Shown here piece by piece: positions 1 to 8,547 of a stretch of 64,000 bases of DNA. Source of the DNA: an uncultured Maribacter sp. (GTDB lineage: Bacteria; Bacteroidota; Bacteroidia; Flavobacteriales; Flavobacteriaceae). The stretch spans positions 950,407-1,014,406 of the forward strand of contig CANMKG010000001.1 of assembly GCA_947498505.1 (NCBI GenBank), in the 5' to 3' direction. The notes under the pieces are model-generated. The model made no database searches, was not told the DNA's origin, and saw only the letters and a list, made by a program, of their open reading frames with translations. Both the position numbers and the translations under genes were made by a program. Each line of letters opens with the position of its first letter. Position 1 is the first letter of the stretch.

Positions 1-69
1 ATGACGGAAACAAACAGAACCTATAAAAAAGGGGGTATTGAGTTTGTTGTTATGGAAGTTACATTATAA
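1..69 (+). CDS. C-terminal end of an unidentified protein (partial)
   Basis: The first 22 codons of the window read as an open frame ending MEVTL and a TAA stop, 10 bases before the next gene. The short spacing suggests an upstream gene in the same operon as the VOC protein and pirin, cut by the window edge. The piece is too short to assign to a family, and the ATG at base 1 may be internal. Confidence 0.4.
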   Translation: MTETNRTYKKGGIEFVVMEVTL

Positions 70-79
70 ATAAACCTAT

Positions 80-523
80 ATGAAAAGTAAGATATTAGTA
101 TTAGCTTTAATTTGCAGCTCTTTTCTTTCTGCACAATCATTTGACTTTACTTACGACCACTATGCAGTTATTGTAAAAGATGTTGATAAAAGCGCTGACT
201 TTTACGCCAACATTCTAAAGTTAAAAGAAACACCTCACCCTACACTAAAAAAAGGATTTAGATGGTTTATTGTAAGTGGAAATAGTCAAATACATTTAAT
301 TCAGAAAGAGAACCCCGAATTCACAAAAAGTAAATCCGTACACTTATGTCTAGCCACGCAGAATTTGGATGTCTTTACCCATCATTTAAAACAAAATAAC
401 GTTCCCTATTTTGATTGGCCTGGAAAAGAAAATACCATAACCTTGCGCGCAGATGGTGTTAAGCAAATCTATTTCCAAGACCCCGATGGCTATTGGATTG
501 AAGTTAATAACGCAAAACATTAA
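80..523 (+). CDS. Secreted VOC (glyoxalase/dioxygenase-fold) family protein
   Basis: This 147-residue protein starts with a cleavable signal peptide (hydrophobic residues 4-17, then SAQS), so it should act in the periplasm. The rest is one vicinal-oxygen-chelate domain: it opens with DHYAVIVKDVDKSADFY and closes with YFQDPDGYWIEV, the paired beta-alpha-beta halves of the fold, with a His early and a Glu near the end as potential metal ligands. VOC members include glyoxalase I, extradiol dioxygenases and resistance proteins, and nothing here fixes the substrate. It lies 3 bases upstream of the pirin gene, so the two are probably co-transcribed. The family is secure, the reaction unknown. Confidence 0.8.
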   Translation: MKSKILVLALICSSFLSAQSFDFTYDHYAVIVKDVDKSADFYANILKLKETPHPTLKKGFRWFIVSGNSQIHLIQKENPEFTKSKSVHLCLATQNLDVFTHHLKQNNVPYFDWPGKENTITLRADGVKQIYFQDPDGYWIEVNNAKH

Positions 524-526
524 AAA

Positions 527-1525
527 ATGAGTACTAGTATCCAGAATATATTTCAGTTAGGTTTTCCATGGCAGACACAGGATCCTTTTTTATTTTGTGT
601 TTATCATTACGATAAATACCCTAAAGGAAATGAAGATATGAGCCCTAATGCAACACTTGAAGGTCGCGTTTTGGGTAATGATTTTACAATTAAAGATGGT
701 TGGCGCATGTATCATGGTCATACAATCCCTGGATTTCCGTACCATCCACATCGAGGTTTTGAAACTATTACTATAGCCAATAAAGGGTATTGTGACCATT
801 CCGATTCATTAGGTGCTGCTGGTCGTTTTGGAGAAGGAGATGTTCAATGGATGACCGCTGGTTCGGGCGTTCAACATTCTGAAATGTTTCCGTTACTAAA
901 CACTGAAAAAGAAAATCCATTGGAGTTGTTCCAAATATGGCTTAATCTTCCAAAAAAGGACAAACTTGTTTCTCCTCATTTTGCAATGTTGTGGCATGAA
1001 GATATTCCTATTATCAAAGAAGACTCCGCTACGATTAAGGTTATTGCTGGTGACTATAATGGGAATATTGCGCCAAAACCAACCCCAAATTCATGGGCTG
1101 CAGATAGTGAAAACGAAGTTGCTATTTGGAATATAAAAATTGAAGCAAATGCTACCTACACACTTCCAAAGTCTAGAGGTAATGTTAGCAGAACACTCTA
1201 TTTCTATGAAGGAGATTCTTTAAATATTGAAGAAAATAAGATTTCACCAAATTATGGCGTGGAGTTAAGCTCTAATATTGACACTGTTATTAAAAATGGT
1301 AATGCTAAAGGGCATTTATTAATCCTACAAGGAAATCCCATTGACGAGCCCGTTGTTCAACACGGACCTTTTGTTATGAATAGCGAAGATGAAATAAGAC
1401 AAACCATGGAAGAATATCAGCTAACTCAGTTTGGAGGATGGCCATGGCAGTATCCAGATAATGTACACGAAAAAGAAAAAGGAAGATTTGCTAAATTTCC
1501 TGATGGTACTATTGTTGAAAAATAA
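527..1525 (+). CDS. Pirin family protein
   Basis: This 332-residue bicupin of the pirin family is longer than usual (about 230-290). The N-terminal cupin holds the signature HPHRGFETIT near residue 71 and GSGVQHSE near residue 110; the His and Glu residues in these are the Fe-binding ligands of pirins. Family members include quercetin 2,3-dioxygenases and redox-sensing regulators, and the sequence alone does not separate these. There is no signal peptide, so it should be cytoplasmic. It follows the VOC gene by 3 bases and ends at a strong hairpin terminator. The likely start is the ATG directly after the previous stop. Confidence 0.9.
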   Translation: MSTSIQNIFQLGFPWQTQDPFLFCVYHYDKYPKGNEDMSPNATLEGRVLGNDFTIKDGWRMYHGHTIPGFPYHPHRGFETITIANKGYCDHSDSLGAAGRFGEGDVQWMTAGSGVQHSEMFPLLNTEKENPLELFQIWLNLPKKDKLVSPHFAMLWHEDIPIIKEDSATIKVIAGDYNGNIAPKPTPNSWAADSENEVAIWNIKIEANATYTLPKSRGNVSRTLYFYEGDSLNIEENKISPNYGVELSSNIDTVIKNGNAKGHLLILQGNPIDEPVVQHGPFVMNSEDEIRQTMEEYQLTQFGGWPWQYPDNVHEKEKGRFAKFPDGTIVEK

Positions 1526-1558
1526 AAAAAGGAGGTGTTAAAAAACACCTCCTTTTTT
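1524..1558. terminator. Bidirectional rho-independent terminator between pirin and murA
   Basis: A perfect 9-bp stem (GGAGGTGTT at 1531-1539 and its complement at 1544-1552) with an AAAA loop is flanked by a run of A on the left and a run of T on the right. It can therefore stop both the plus-strand pirin transcript and the convergent minus-strand murA transcript. Confidence 0.9.
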
Positions 1559-1576
1559 AATCTCTTATAATTTAAA

Positions 1577-2884
1577 TTACACTCTCACAATTTTAGCTCC
1601 AATAGCTCGCAAACGTTCGTCTATATTTTCATAACCACGATCTATTTGTTCAATGTTATGAATAGTGGATTCTCCTTTTGCTGATAACGCTGCAATTAAC
1701 AACGAAACTCCCGCTCTAATATCTGGAGAAACCATAGTTGTTGCTTTCAATGTAGATTTAAAATCATGACCAATTACTGTTGCTCTATGCGGATCGCAAA
1801 GAATAATTTTTGCTCCCATATCTATTAATTTATCTACAAAAAACAAACGACTTTCAAACATTTTTTGATGTATAAGCACCTCTCCTCTAGCCTGGGAAGC
1901 AACCACCAAAATAATACTTAAAATATCAGGCGTAAGTCCTGGCCACGGAGCATCTGCAATAGTTAAGATAGAGCCGTCTATAAAATTTTGAATTTCATAA
2001 CCATCTTTATGGCAAGGAATATAAATATCATCACCTTTCCTTTCAACAGTTACACCTAGTTTTCTAAAAGTAGTGGGTATTTGTCCCAAATCTTTCCAAC
2101 TTACATTTTTTATAGTAAGTTCACTTTTTGTCATCGCTGCAAGACCTATCCAACTACCAATCTCAATCATATCAGGTAGCATTGTATGCTCAGTACCTCC
2201 AAGAGTTTCAACTCCTTCAATGACTAGCATATTAGATCCAATTCCAGAAATTTTAGCCCCCATACGAACCAACATCTTACACAATTGTTGCAAGTATGGT
2301 TCACAGGCAGCATTATATATTGTAGTCTCACCTTCTGCTAAAACCGCAGCCATAAGAATATTTGCAGTTCCTGTAACCGAAGCCTCATCAAGCAACATGT
2401 ATGTTCCTTTTAATTTTTTAGCTTCAACTCCGTAAAAATGTTCTTCTTTATTATATCTAAATTTTGCACCAAGATTTATAAAACCTTCAAAATGCGTATC
2501 CAATCTTCTACGTCCAATTTTATCTCCTCCTGGTTTAGGAATGTAACCTTTTCCAAAACGAGCTAATAATGGCCCCACCAACATAATTGAGCCTCGCAGA
2601 CCTCTACCATCTTGTTTAAACTGATCAGATTGCAAATATTCAAGATTAACGTCATCCGCTTTAAAGGTATATGTGCCTTTACCTCTTTTCTGGATTTTAA
2701 CCCCTAAGTCTTCTAACAGTGCTATAAGCTTGTTAACATCAACAATATCAGGTATGTTGTTAATTGTAACTTTTTCAGCAGTTAATAAAACTGCACACAA
2801 AATTTGCAAGGCTTCATTTTTTGCCCCTTGAGGTGTTATTTCACCTGATAATTGGTGACCACCTTCAATTTTAAATGTTCCCAT
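1577..2884 (-). CDS. murA: UDP-N-acetylglucosamine 1-carboxyvinyltransferase
   Basis: MurA transfers enolpyruvate from PEP to UDP-GlcNAc, the first committed step of peptidoglycan synthesis, in the cytoplasm. The 435-residue length and motifs match the EPSP synthase-like family: PQGAKNEAL near the N-terminus with the substrate-binding Lys-Asn pair, PWPGLTPD in the middle, and DIRAG with IDRGYENIDERLRAIGA at the end. The catalytic-loop residue, Cys115 in E. coli, is Asp here (residue 121, in PGGDKIG). Asp at this place keeps activity but blocks fosfomycin alkylation in other bacteria. The gene lies 18 bases downstream of the DUF4290 gene and probably shares its transcript. Identity is certain; fosfomycin resistance is inference. 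Confidence 0.98.
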   Translation of the reverse strand: MGTFKIEGGHQLSGEITPQGAKNEALQILCAVLLTAEKVTINNIPDIVDVNKLIALLEDLGVKIQKRGKGTYTFKADDVNLEYLQSDQFKQDGRGLRGSIMLVGPLLARFGKGYIPKPGGDKIGRRRLDTHFEGFINLGAKFRYNKEEHFYGVEAKKLKGTYMLLDEASVTGTANILMAAVLAEGETTIYNAACEPYLQQLCKMLVRMGAKISGIGSNMLVIEGVETLGGTEHTMLPDMIEIGSWIGLAAMTKSELTIKNVSWKDLGQIPTTFRKLGVTVERKGDDIYIPCHKDGYEIQNFIDGSILTIADAPWPGLTPDILSIILVVASQARGEVLIHQKMFESRLFFVDKLIDMGAKIILCDPHRATVIGHDFKSTLKATTMVSPDIRAGVSLLIAALSAKGESTIHNIEQIDRGYENIDERLRAIGAKIVRV

Positions 2885-2902
2885 CTAGTTTTTTGAAGAA
2901 GA

Positions 2903-3553
2903 TTAATAGCGTTTTTTACCGCGATTATTATTACGTTGATTCTTTTTATTTGAAGATCTTGGATTCTTTGCCACCCTGTTTTTTAAGAATTGACCACTAT
3001 CCGTAAGATTTTCTCCATCAGCAGCAAGATCTATTCTCCCATCACTCAATTCATATAAATGATTAAAAATAGCTTTATCGTCTACAGTATCTTTATTCCA
3101 ATTTAAGTAGCACTTTTTCATGTGATTCGCAATAGCATATTCCAAACCACTACGCATATCCCCTTTTTCCCACTGTACCGCAACATCAATCATTCTTTTA
3201 ATATTGTTTCCGTAAAAACGATATTTAGGAAAATTTTGAGGGTAAGGCAATGGGTCAGGTCTTTTTTGTAAAACCTCTTTAGAAGTTATTGGAAAAGGAG
3301 ATTCAACATCTAATTTAAAATCGGACATTATAAACAACTGATCCCATAATTTATGCTGAAAATCGGGCACATCACGCAAATGCGGTTGTAAATTACCCAT
3401 AACGCTTATTATTGCCTTTGCAATCTTATTTCTTTCTCCTGCATCTTCTAATGAAACCGCATAATCCACCATTTTTTGAAAATGACGACCATATTCTGGA
3501 ATAATAAGTTGAGGACGCTCAGTATTGTACTCTAAGTTTTCTACTAAATTCAA
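2903..3553 (-). CDS. DUF4290 family protein, co-transcribed with murA
   Basis: This 216-residue protein belongs to DUF4290, a Bacteroidota-restricted family of unknown function. It has a mostly helical body starting MNLVENLEYNTERPQL and a very basic, Asn/Arg/Lys-rich tail (residues about 192-216) that could bind RNA or another polyanion. There is no signal peptide or membrane segment. From memory, DUF4290 is commonly found just upstream of murA in Flavobacteriia, as here with an 18-base gap. That hints at a link with envelope growth, but no activity is established. Confidence 0.85.
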   Translation of the reverse strand: MNLVENLEYNTERPQLIIPEYGRHFQKMVDYAVSLEDAGERNKIAKAIISVMGNLQPHLRDVPDFQHKLWDQLFIMSDFKLDVESPFPITSKEVLQKRPDPLPYPQNFPKYRFYGNNIKRMIDVAVQWEKGDMRSGLEYAIANHMKKCYLNWNKDTVDDKAIFNHLYELSDGRIDLAADGENLTDSGQFLKNRVAKNPRSSNKKNQRNNNRGKKRY

Positions 3554-3640
3554 ATTGAAAAATTTATCTTAAAAATTATATAATAGAGAAGTATTATAAT
3601 AACGACTGCAAAATAATAAAATTATACTGTAATTACTATT

Positions 3641-3928
3641 TTACAAGGATATTACACCTTTTACTTTACCTACTTCTTTATATTTTTCGATTACTGCATC
3701 TGGATTTTTCATATTAACGGTAATTGACATGCTGGTGTATTTTCCGTTTTTAGATTTTTTAGAATTGATAACTGCCCCAGTATTATCAAAAATCTTGTTT
3801 ATTTTATCTGAGTTGTCCGAATCAGAAAGTACTATAAATTTATATAAATAGTTTGATGGCCATTTTGATGTCTCGGTCAATTGTTCTTTTAATCGAGAAT
3901 AAAACTCTTCAGATTTTTCGGTGCTCAT
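3641..3928 (-). CDS. DUF493 family protein
   Basis: This 95-residue cytoplasmic protein belongs to DUF493 (YbeD-like), small alpha/beta ferredoxin-like proteins that resemble amino-acid-binding regulatory domains and whose role is not settled. The body runs from FYSRLKEQL through YTSMSITVNM to the C-terminus. The frame is open further upstream to an ATG at 3967, but I place the start at the ATG at 3926-3928 (MSTEKSEEF). A good -7 promoter box lies at 3945-3952, between the two candidates, and the extra 13 residues are not family-like. Confidence 0.85.
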   Translation of the reverse strand: MSTEKSEEFYSRLKEQLTETSKWPSNYLYKFIVLSDSDNSDKINKIFDNTGAVINSKKSKNGKYTSMSITVNMKNPDAVIEKYKEVGKVKGVISL

Positions 3929-3944
3929 TGGGTAACATTTTGTG

Positions 3945-3952
3945 CAAATATA
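3945..3952 (-). promoter_or_regulatory. -7 promoter box (TATATTTG) for the DUF493 gene
   Basis: On the minus strand this reads TATATTTG, a full match to the Bacteroidota -7 consensus TAnnTTTG. Transcription would start near 3938, giving a leader of about 10 bases before the ATG at 3928. The box rules out the upstream ATG at 3967 as the main start. No clear -33 TTTG is present. Confidence 0.6.
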
Positions 3953-3990
3953 ATGGTAAAGCTTCAATTTTTTAATCCTAAGGGTTTCAT

Positions 3991-3998
3991 TACTTTTG
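3991..3998 (+). promoter_or_regulatory. -7 promoter box (TACTTTTG) for the AAA ATPase-recQ-fmt operon
   Basis: TACTTTTG matches the Bacteroidota -7 consensus TAnnTTTG and lies 13 bases before the TTG start of the AAA ATPase gene, so the transcript would have a very short leader. It is divergent from the DUF493 promoter, about 40 bases away. No convincing -33 element is seen. Confidence 0.45.
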
Positions 3999-4011
3999 TT
4001 TACTTAAATAG

Positions 4012-4587
4012 TTGAATTTGATTGCTCAAAAAATTGTTATAACTGGAGGTCCAGGTACAGGTAAAACATCAATAATAAATGCATTAGAACAAGACGGTTT
4101 TTTTTGTTTTCATGAGGTTATTAGAACAATGACTCTTGAGGCAAAAAAAGAAACTAATCCCAATTCCCAAGTTTCTAACCCATTAGCATTTGCCAATGAC
4201 CCATTTTTATTCAACAAAAAATTACTTGAAGCTAGAATACAGCAGCATATTGAGGGTGATAGCATAAAAAAAAATGTGCTTTTTTACGACCGTGGCGTTC
4301 CTGATGTTTTGGCTTACATGGATTATTTTAAGCAAGAATATACCAAAACATTTATTGATGCTTGCAAAACGCATCAATATCAAAAAATTTTTATCCTCCC
4401 TCCATGGGAAGAGATTTACATTTCAGACAATGAACGCCTTGAGAGTTTTGACGAGGCCATAGAAATTCATAATCATCTAGAAATCACATACAAATTGTTT
4501 GATTATGATGTTATTTTTGTACCATTAGGTAGTGTTGAAGAACGAAAAAACTTTATCCTAAATCAAATCAAAAAAGATAGTGCTTAA
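4012..4587 (+). CDS. AAA family ATPase (AAA_28-like small P-loop protein)
   Basis: This 191-residue P-loop NTPase has Walker A GGPGTGKTS at residues 12-20 and a DRG motif (FYDRGVPDVLAYMDY) around residues 93-107, as in the AAA_28 group of small kinase-like ATPases. The start is a TTG codon; it is chosen because the P-loop begins only 11 residues later and no ATG precedes it. Its 3' end overlaps recQ by 8 bases, so the two are translationally coupled, and fmt follows. The substrate is not known. The fold resembles nucleotide or small-molecule kinases, so a phosphotransfer role is possible. Confidence 0.8.
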   Translation: MNLIAQKIVITGGPGTGKTSIINALEQDGFFCFHEVIRTMTLEAKKETNPNSQVSNPLAFANDPFLFNKKLLEARIQQHIEGDSIKKNVLFYDRGVPDVLAYMDYFKQEYTKTFIDACKTHQYQKIFILPPWEEIYISDNERLESFDEAIEIHNHLEITYKLFDYDVIFVPLGSVEERKNFILNQIKKDSA

Positions 4588-6475
4588 AAGTCCAAAAGAT
4601 GTATTAGCTAAATATTGGGGATTTCCTAGTTTTAGAGGATCCCAAGAACAGATTATTAATACTGTTTTAAATGGCACTGATGTAATTGCACTTTTACCAA
4701 CAGGTGGCGGAAAATCCATTTGTTTTCAGGTCCCGGCATTAATCAATGATGGAATTTGTATTGTTGTTTCTCCACTAATCGCTTTAATACAAAATCAAGT
4801 AGATACCCTAAACCAAAAAGGAATTAAAGCTATTGGATTAACAGGCGGAAAATCATTTGAAGAGGTAAACAACTTGCTTGATAATTGTTTGTACGGGAAT
4901 TATAAATTTTTGTATCTATCACCAGAGCGGCTTCAACAGGATGTTATAAAGGACAGACTACTACAAATGAAAATTAATTTGTTTGTAATAGACGAGGCTC
5001 ATTGTATTTCGCAATGGGGACATGACTTTAGACCTGCGTATTTAGCCTGCTCGCAGTTAAGAACATTGGTTCCTCATATTCCAATTATAGCACTCACAGC
5101 AACAGCGACAAAAAATGTAATCATAGATATTGGAGAAATTTTAAATCTTAAGAATCCATTAACTATTAAGGATTCTTTTTTTAGAAAAAACCTCGCTTTT
5201 AAAGTATTGGAAGATGAAGATAAAAACCACCAATTAAAGAGGCTGCTCTCTAACACTAAACATAGCAGTATTGTTTATGTTAGAAATAGAAAATCTGCAG
5301 AGTCATTAGCTAAACTAATTGCAGCCTCAAATAGTACAGCTACCTTTTTTCATGGAGGAATTCCTCAAAAAGAAAAAAAAGAAAAGCTTCAGCAATGGTT
5401 GGATAATAAGGTACAAGTAATGGTTGCTACAAACGCATTTGGAATGGGAATAGATAAGCCAGATGTTAAATTGGTTGTCCATTATCAAATTCCTGATTGT
5501 ATTGAAAACTATTTTCAGGAAGCAGGTAGAGCTGGTAGAGATGGACAATACGCTGAAGCTATTTTAATTACTAATAAAGCTGATGAAACCAGGTTAAAAA
5601 GACAATTTTTAAGTGTTTTACCCGATATTTATTTTTTAAAAACCGCTTACAACAAACTAAACAACTATTTTCAAATATCATACGGAGAAGGACATAACAC
5701 GAAGCATCAATTAAACTTTAATGAATTCTGCAGTATTTATAAGTTTAATCCCTTACTAGCATATAACGCTTTCAAAATTTTAGACCAAAATTCTGTAATT
5801 GCTTTAAGCAAAGCCTACTTTACGAAAACCACTGTACAATTTATTACATCAAAAAATGTATTGATGGAATACCTACAAAACAATCAATACCTGAGTAATA
5901 TTGTGCAAACTATCTTAAGAACTTATGGAGGTATTTTTGAATTTGAAACTAAAATAAATACGCACCTAGTTTCTAAAAAAGCTAGTGTACAAGAAAAAAA
6001 TGTTATTTCAGCCTTAGAACAGCTTCAAGAACATAATATTGTTAACTATCAAGGAAAACATAGTGACCTTGAAATTACCTTTCTTGTTCCAAGAGAAGAT
6101 GATATTGCAATTAACCTTTTTGCTAAAAAAGTTAAGGAACAGCAAAGCATAAAAATAGATAACATAAACAAAATGCTAACTTTTATAAACTCCAAAAGTG
6201 TTTGTAGAAGTATTCAATTGTTAAACTATTTTGGAGAATCAAAAAAAGAGGTTTGCGGGATGTGCGATGTTTGTATTTCTCAAAAACAAGAAAACACAGA
6301 AGTTTCGACAATAGTTTCAGAAATAAAACAGCTTTTAAAGAAAAAAAAATATACTTCAAGAGAATTAATTTCTATGCTAAAACATAACCAAGCTTTGGTA
6401 TTAGATATTTTAAAACAAATGCTGGAAGACAATATTATTGTTATTAATACAAAAAACGAATACACACTTAGTTAA
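4580..6475 (+). CDS. recQ: ATP-dependent DNA helicase RecQ (short form)
   Basis: RecQ unwinds DNA 3' to 5' during recombination and fork repair. Seen in order are the SF2 helicase core with the Q-motif region FRGSQEQ, Walker A PTGGGKS near residue 48, the DEAH box in VIDEAHCISQWGHDFRP, motif VI AGRAGRDGQ, the RecQ zinc-binding cysteines ending CGMCDVC, and a winged-helix-like end. At 631 residues it stops after the RQC-like region and I see no HRDC domain. The GTG start at 4580 overlaps the previous gene and fmt begins 2 bases after its stop, which indicates one operon. Confidence 0.95.
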   Translation: MLKSPKDVLAKYWGFPSFRGSQEQIINTVLNGTDVIALLPTGGGKSICFQVPALINDGICIVVSPLIALIQNQVDTLNQKGIKAIGLTGGKSFEEVNNLLDNCLYGNYKFLYLSPERLQQDVIKDRLLQMKINLFVIDEAHCISQWGHDFRPAYLACSQLRTLVPHIPIIALTATATKNVIIDIGEILNLKNPLTIKDSFFRKNLAFKVLEDEDKNHQLKRLLSNTKHSSIVYVRNRKSAESLAKLIAASNSTATFFHGGIPQKEKKEKLQQWLDNKVQVMVATNAFGMGIDKPDVKLVVHYQIPDCIENYFQEAGRAGRDGQYAEAILITNKADETRLKRQFLSVLPDIYFLKTAYNKLNNYFQISYGEGHNTKHQLNFNEFCSIYKFNPLLAYNAFKILDQNSVIALSKAYFTKTTVQFITSKNVLMEYLQNNQYLSNIVQTILRTYGGIFEFETKINTHLVSKKASVQEKNVISALEQLQEHNIVNYQGKHSDLEITFLVPREDDIAINLFAKKVKEQQSIKIDNINKMLTFINSKSVCRSIQLLNYFGESKKEVCGMCDVCISQKQENTEVSTIVSEIKQLLKKKKYTSRELISMLKHNQALVLDILKQMLEDNIIVINTKNEYTLS

Positions 6476-6477
6476 AA

Positions 6478-7425
6478 ATGAAAGACATTAAGATAGTTTT
6501 TATGGGAACGCCAGACTTTGCTGTTACTATTTTAGATAGTTTGGTAAAGCAAAGCTTCAATGTGGTTGGAGTAATTACTGCTCCAGATAAACCAGCAGGA
6601 AGGGGGCGAAAAATTAATGAGTCTGCGGTTAAAAAATATGCGGTAGCTAATAATTTGACAGTTCTACAACCAACAAATTTAAAGGACGAAGCATTTTTAT
6701 CAGATTTAAAAGCCCTAGAAGCTAACTTACAAATTGTAGTTGCATTTAGAATGTTACCTAAAGTTGTTTGGAGTATGCCAAAGTTAGGCACGTTTAACTT
6801 GCACGCCTCGTTACTTCCGCAATACAGAGGTGCCGCGCCAATTAATTGGGCAATTATTAATGGAGAAAAGGAAACTGGAGTTACCACTTTCTTTATAGAT
6901 GATAAAATTGACACCGGAGAAATTATATTTCAAAAAAAATGTGCTATTAAGGATGATGAATCTGCTGGAGAATTACACGATAAATTAATGTATTTAGGAG
7001 CCGATTTGGTTATTGAAACCGTTACGCATATACAAAGCGGTACTGTTGAAACTAAAAAACAACCAGATTCTAGTACATTAAAGTCCGCATACAAAATTCA
7101 TAAGTCCACTTGTCAAATTAACTGGAAAGATTCTATTCACAATATATATAATCATATTAGAGGACTTAGTCCTTATCCTGGTGCTTGGACTACACTAACA
7201 AATGACAAAGAAGAAATACCATTAAAAATATATAAGGTAAGCAAAAGCATTGAAGACCATAATTTTAAGATTGGTGAGATTAAGAGCACAAAAAAAGAAA
7301 TGAAAGTTGCCGTAGATGGGGGGTACATTTTGTTAGAAGAAATTCAACTTCCTGGTAAACGAAAAATGAAAACAATTGATGTATTAAATGGCTTAAATGT
7401 AGAAAAAAATCACTATGTCGCCTAA
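6478..7425 (+). CDS. fmt: Methionyl-tRNA formyltransferase
   Basis: Fmt formylates initiator Met-tRNA using 10-formyl-tetrahydrofolate so that translation can start. The 315-residue protein has the expected N-terminal domain (FMGTPDFAVTILDSL, then the HASLLPQYRGAAPINWAI catalytic stretch with the conserved Asn and His, and DDKIDTGEI with the catalytic Asp) and the C-terminal oligonucleotide-binding-type domain from about residue 205 (YNHIRGLSPYPGAW). It is the last gene of the AAA ATPase-recQ-fmt group, two bases after recQ. Identity is certain. Confidence 0.98.
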   Translation: MKDIKIVFMGTPDFAVTILDSLVKQSFNVVGVITAPDKPAGRGRKINESAVKKYAVANNLTVLQPTNLKDEAFLSDLKALEANLQIVVAFRMLPKVVWSMPKLGTFNLHASLLPQYRGAAPINWAIINGEKETGVTTFFIDDKIDTGEIIFQKKCAIKDDESAGELHDKLMYLGADLVIETVTHIQSGTVETKKQPDSSTLKSAYKIHKSTCQINWKDSIHNIYNHIRGLSPYPGAWTTLTNDKEEIPLKIYKVSKSIEDHNFKIGEIKSTKKEMKVAVDGGYILLEEIQLPGKRKMKTIDVLNGLNVEKNHYVA

Positions 7426-7526
7426 AGCCCCGCTATCATTGGGCTGCCAGAAATGTAAATAATGCCCTACTTTATTAACAAACAGCATTAGTTATCAACA
7501 AAAACAGCGATTTCCCCCCAATTTAC

Positions 7527-7556
7527 TTGCGTTGGTGGGAAATCCATATAAATTTG
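7527..7556 (+). promoter_or_regulatory. Promoter of the HU gene (TTG - N19 - TAAATTTG)
   Basis: TTG at 7527-7529 and TAAATTTG at 7549-7556 are separated by 19 bases and fit the Bacteroidota -33/-7 pattern. Transcription would begin near 7562, giving a leader of about 40 bases that ends in an A/T-rich stretch before the ATG, as usual in this phylum where Shine-Dalgarno sites are rare. Confidence 0.65.
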
Positions 7557-7601
7557 TTGAAGGATTAAAATTATTTTAACAACAATTAATTTAATTACAT
7601 T

Positions 7602-7874
7602 ATGAACAAAACAGAATTAATCGATGCTATGGCAGCAGACGCTGGCATCACAAAAGCAGCAGCTAAAAAATCATTAGAGTCTTTCTTAGGTAACGTAGAA
7701 GGTTCACTTAAAAAAGGAGATAGAGTTTCTCTAGTTGGTTTTGGATCATGGTCTGTTTCTAAAAGAAACGCTAGAGAAGGAAGAAACCCTTCAACTGGAA
7801 AAACTATCCAGATTGCAGCAAAAAATGTTGTAAAGTTTAAAGCAGGTGCTGATTTAGGTAAAGCTGTAAACTAG
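7602..7874 (+). CDS. hup: HU family DNA-binding protein
   Basis: This 90-residue histone-like protein bends and compacts DNA as a dimer. It shows the complete HU pattern: an N-terminal helix pair (MNKTELIDAMAADAGITK), the GFGSW turn, and the DNA-binding arm GRNPSTGKTIQIAA, followed by VVKFKAGADL. It has its own promoter and a strong terminator, so it is a single-gene unit, as expected for an abundant nucleoid protein. Codons are strongly favoured ones, in line with high expression. Confidence 0.98.
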   Translation: MNKTELIDAMAADAGITKAAAKKSLESFLGNVEGSLKKGDRVSLVGFGSWSVSKRNAREGRNPSTGKTIQIAAKNVVKFKAGADLGKAVN

Positions 7875-7895
7875 TAAAAAATATTTATTTAGTTT

Positions 7896-7926
7896 AAAAA
7901 GCGCTTCATATGAAGCGCTTTTTTTG
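7896..7926 (+). terminator. Rho-independent terminator after HU
   Basis: The hairpin AAAAAGCGCTTCA / TGAAGCGCTTTTT has a 2-base loop (7909-7910) and ends in a run of seven T. It lies 22 bases after the HU stop codon and separates HU from the YqgE gene. Confidence 0.93.
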
Positions 7927-7986
7927 TTACCCATTCTTTTCTTTTTATTATAAATGTCTTATTTTAGAGAATAAAGCCACAATTAA

Positions 7987-8547
7987 ATGGAAAATTTATC
8001 ACCACAAAAAGGAAAGCTTTTAATTGCTGAACCATCTTTGACGGGTGATGTTTCGTTCAATAGATCTGTTGTTTTGCTTGCAGAACATAATGACGAAGGT
8101 TCGGTAGGTTTTATTCTTAATAAACCTTTAGAATATCTTATTAGTGATTTAGTTAAAGAAATAAATCTTCCTTTTCAAGTATACAATGGAGGCCCTGTAG
8201 AACAGGATAATTTATACTTTATTCATAAGGTTCCGGATTTAATTACAAATAGCATTGAAATATCTGACGGAATTTTTTGGGGTGGAGATTTTGAAAAAAC
8301 CGTTGACTTAATAAATAACGAAACTATTTCGGAACACGATATTCGTTTTTTTCTTGGCTATTCTGGCTGGGCTTCATTGCAATTAGATGAAGAGTTATCT
8401 TCAAACTCTTGGATTATTGTTAAGAACGAGTACGAGAGTAACATCATTCAAAAGTCCACCGTTGCATTTTGGAAAGAAAAAATGATTGAACTTGGAGGGA
8501 ATTACCTTCTATGGTCAAATGCTCCCGAAAACCCTAGTTTAAATTAA
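7987..8547 (+). CDS. YqgE/AlgH family protein
   Basis: This 186-residue cytoplasmic protein belongs to the YqgE/AlgH (DUF179) family: it opens with GKLLIAEPSLTGDVSFNRSVVLL, then GFILNKPL, YNGGPV and FFLGYSGWASLQLDEEL. The fold is known but the molecular role is not; AlgH was first linked to alginate regulation in Pseudomonas. The gene ends tail-to-tail with the class IV aminotransferase gene, overlapping by 4 bases. The order HU, YqgE, aminotransferase IV, START-like protein is one I recall from other flavobacteria. Confidence 0.92.
   Translation: MENLSPQKGKLLIAEPSLTGDVSFNRSVVLLAEHNDEGSVGFILNKPLEYLISDLVKEINLPFQVYNGGPVEQDNLYFIHKVPDLITNSIEISDGIFWGGDFEKTVDLINNETISEHDIRFFLGYSGWASLQLDEELSSNSWIIVKNEYESNIIQKSTVAFWKEKMIELGGNYLLWSNAPENPSLN

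Noticed and set aside
7426..7460. A terminator after fmt from the AGCCC / GGGCT pairing
   Set aside because: The stem is only 5 bp with no T run, so I do not count it as a terminator.
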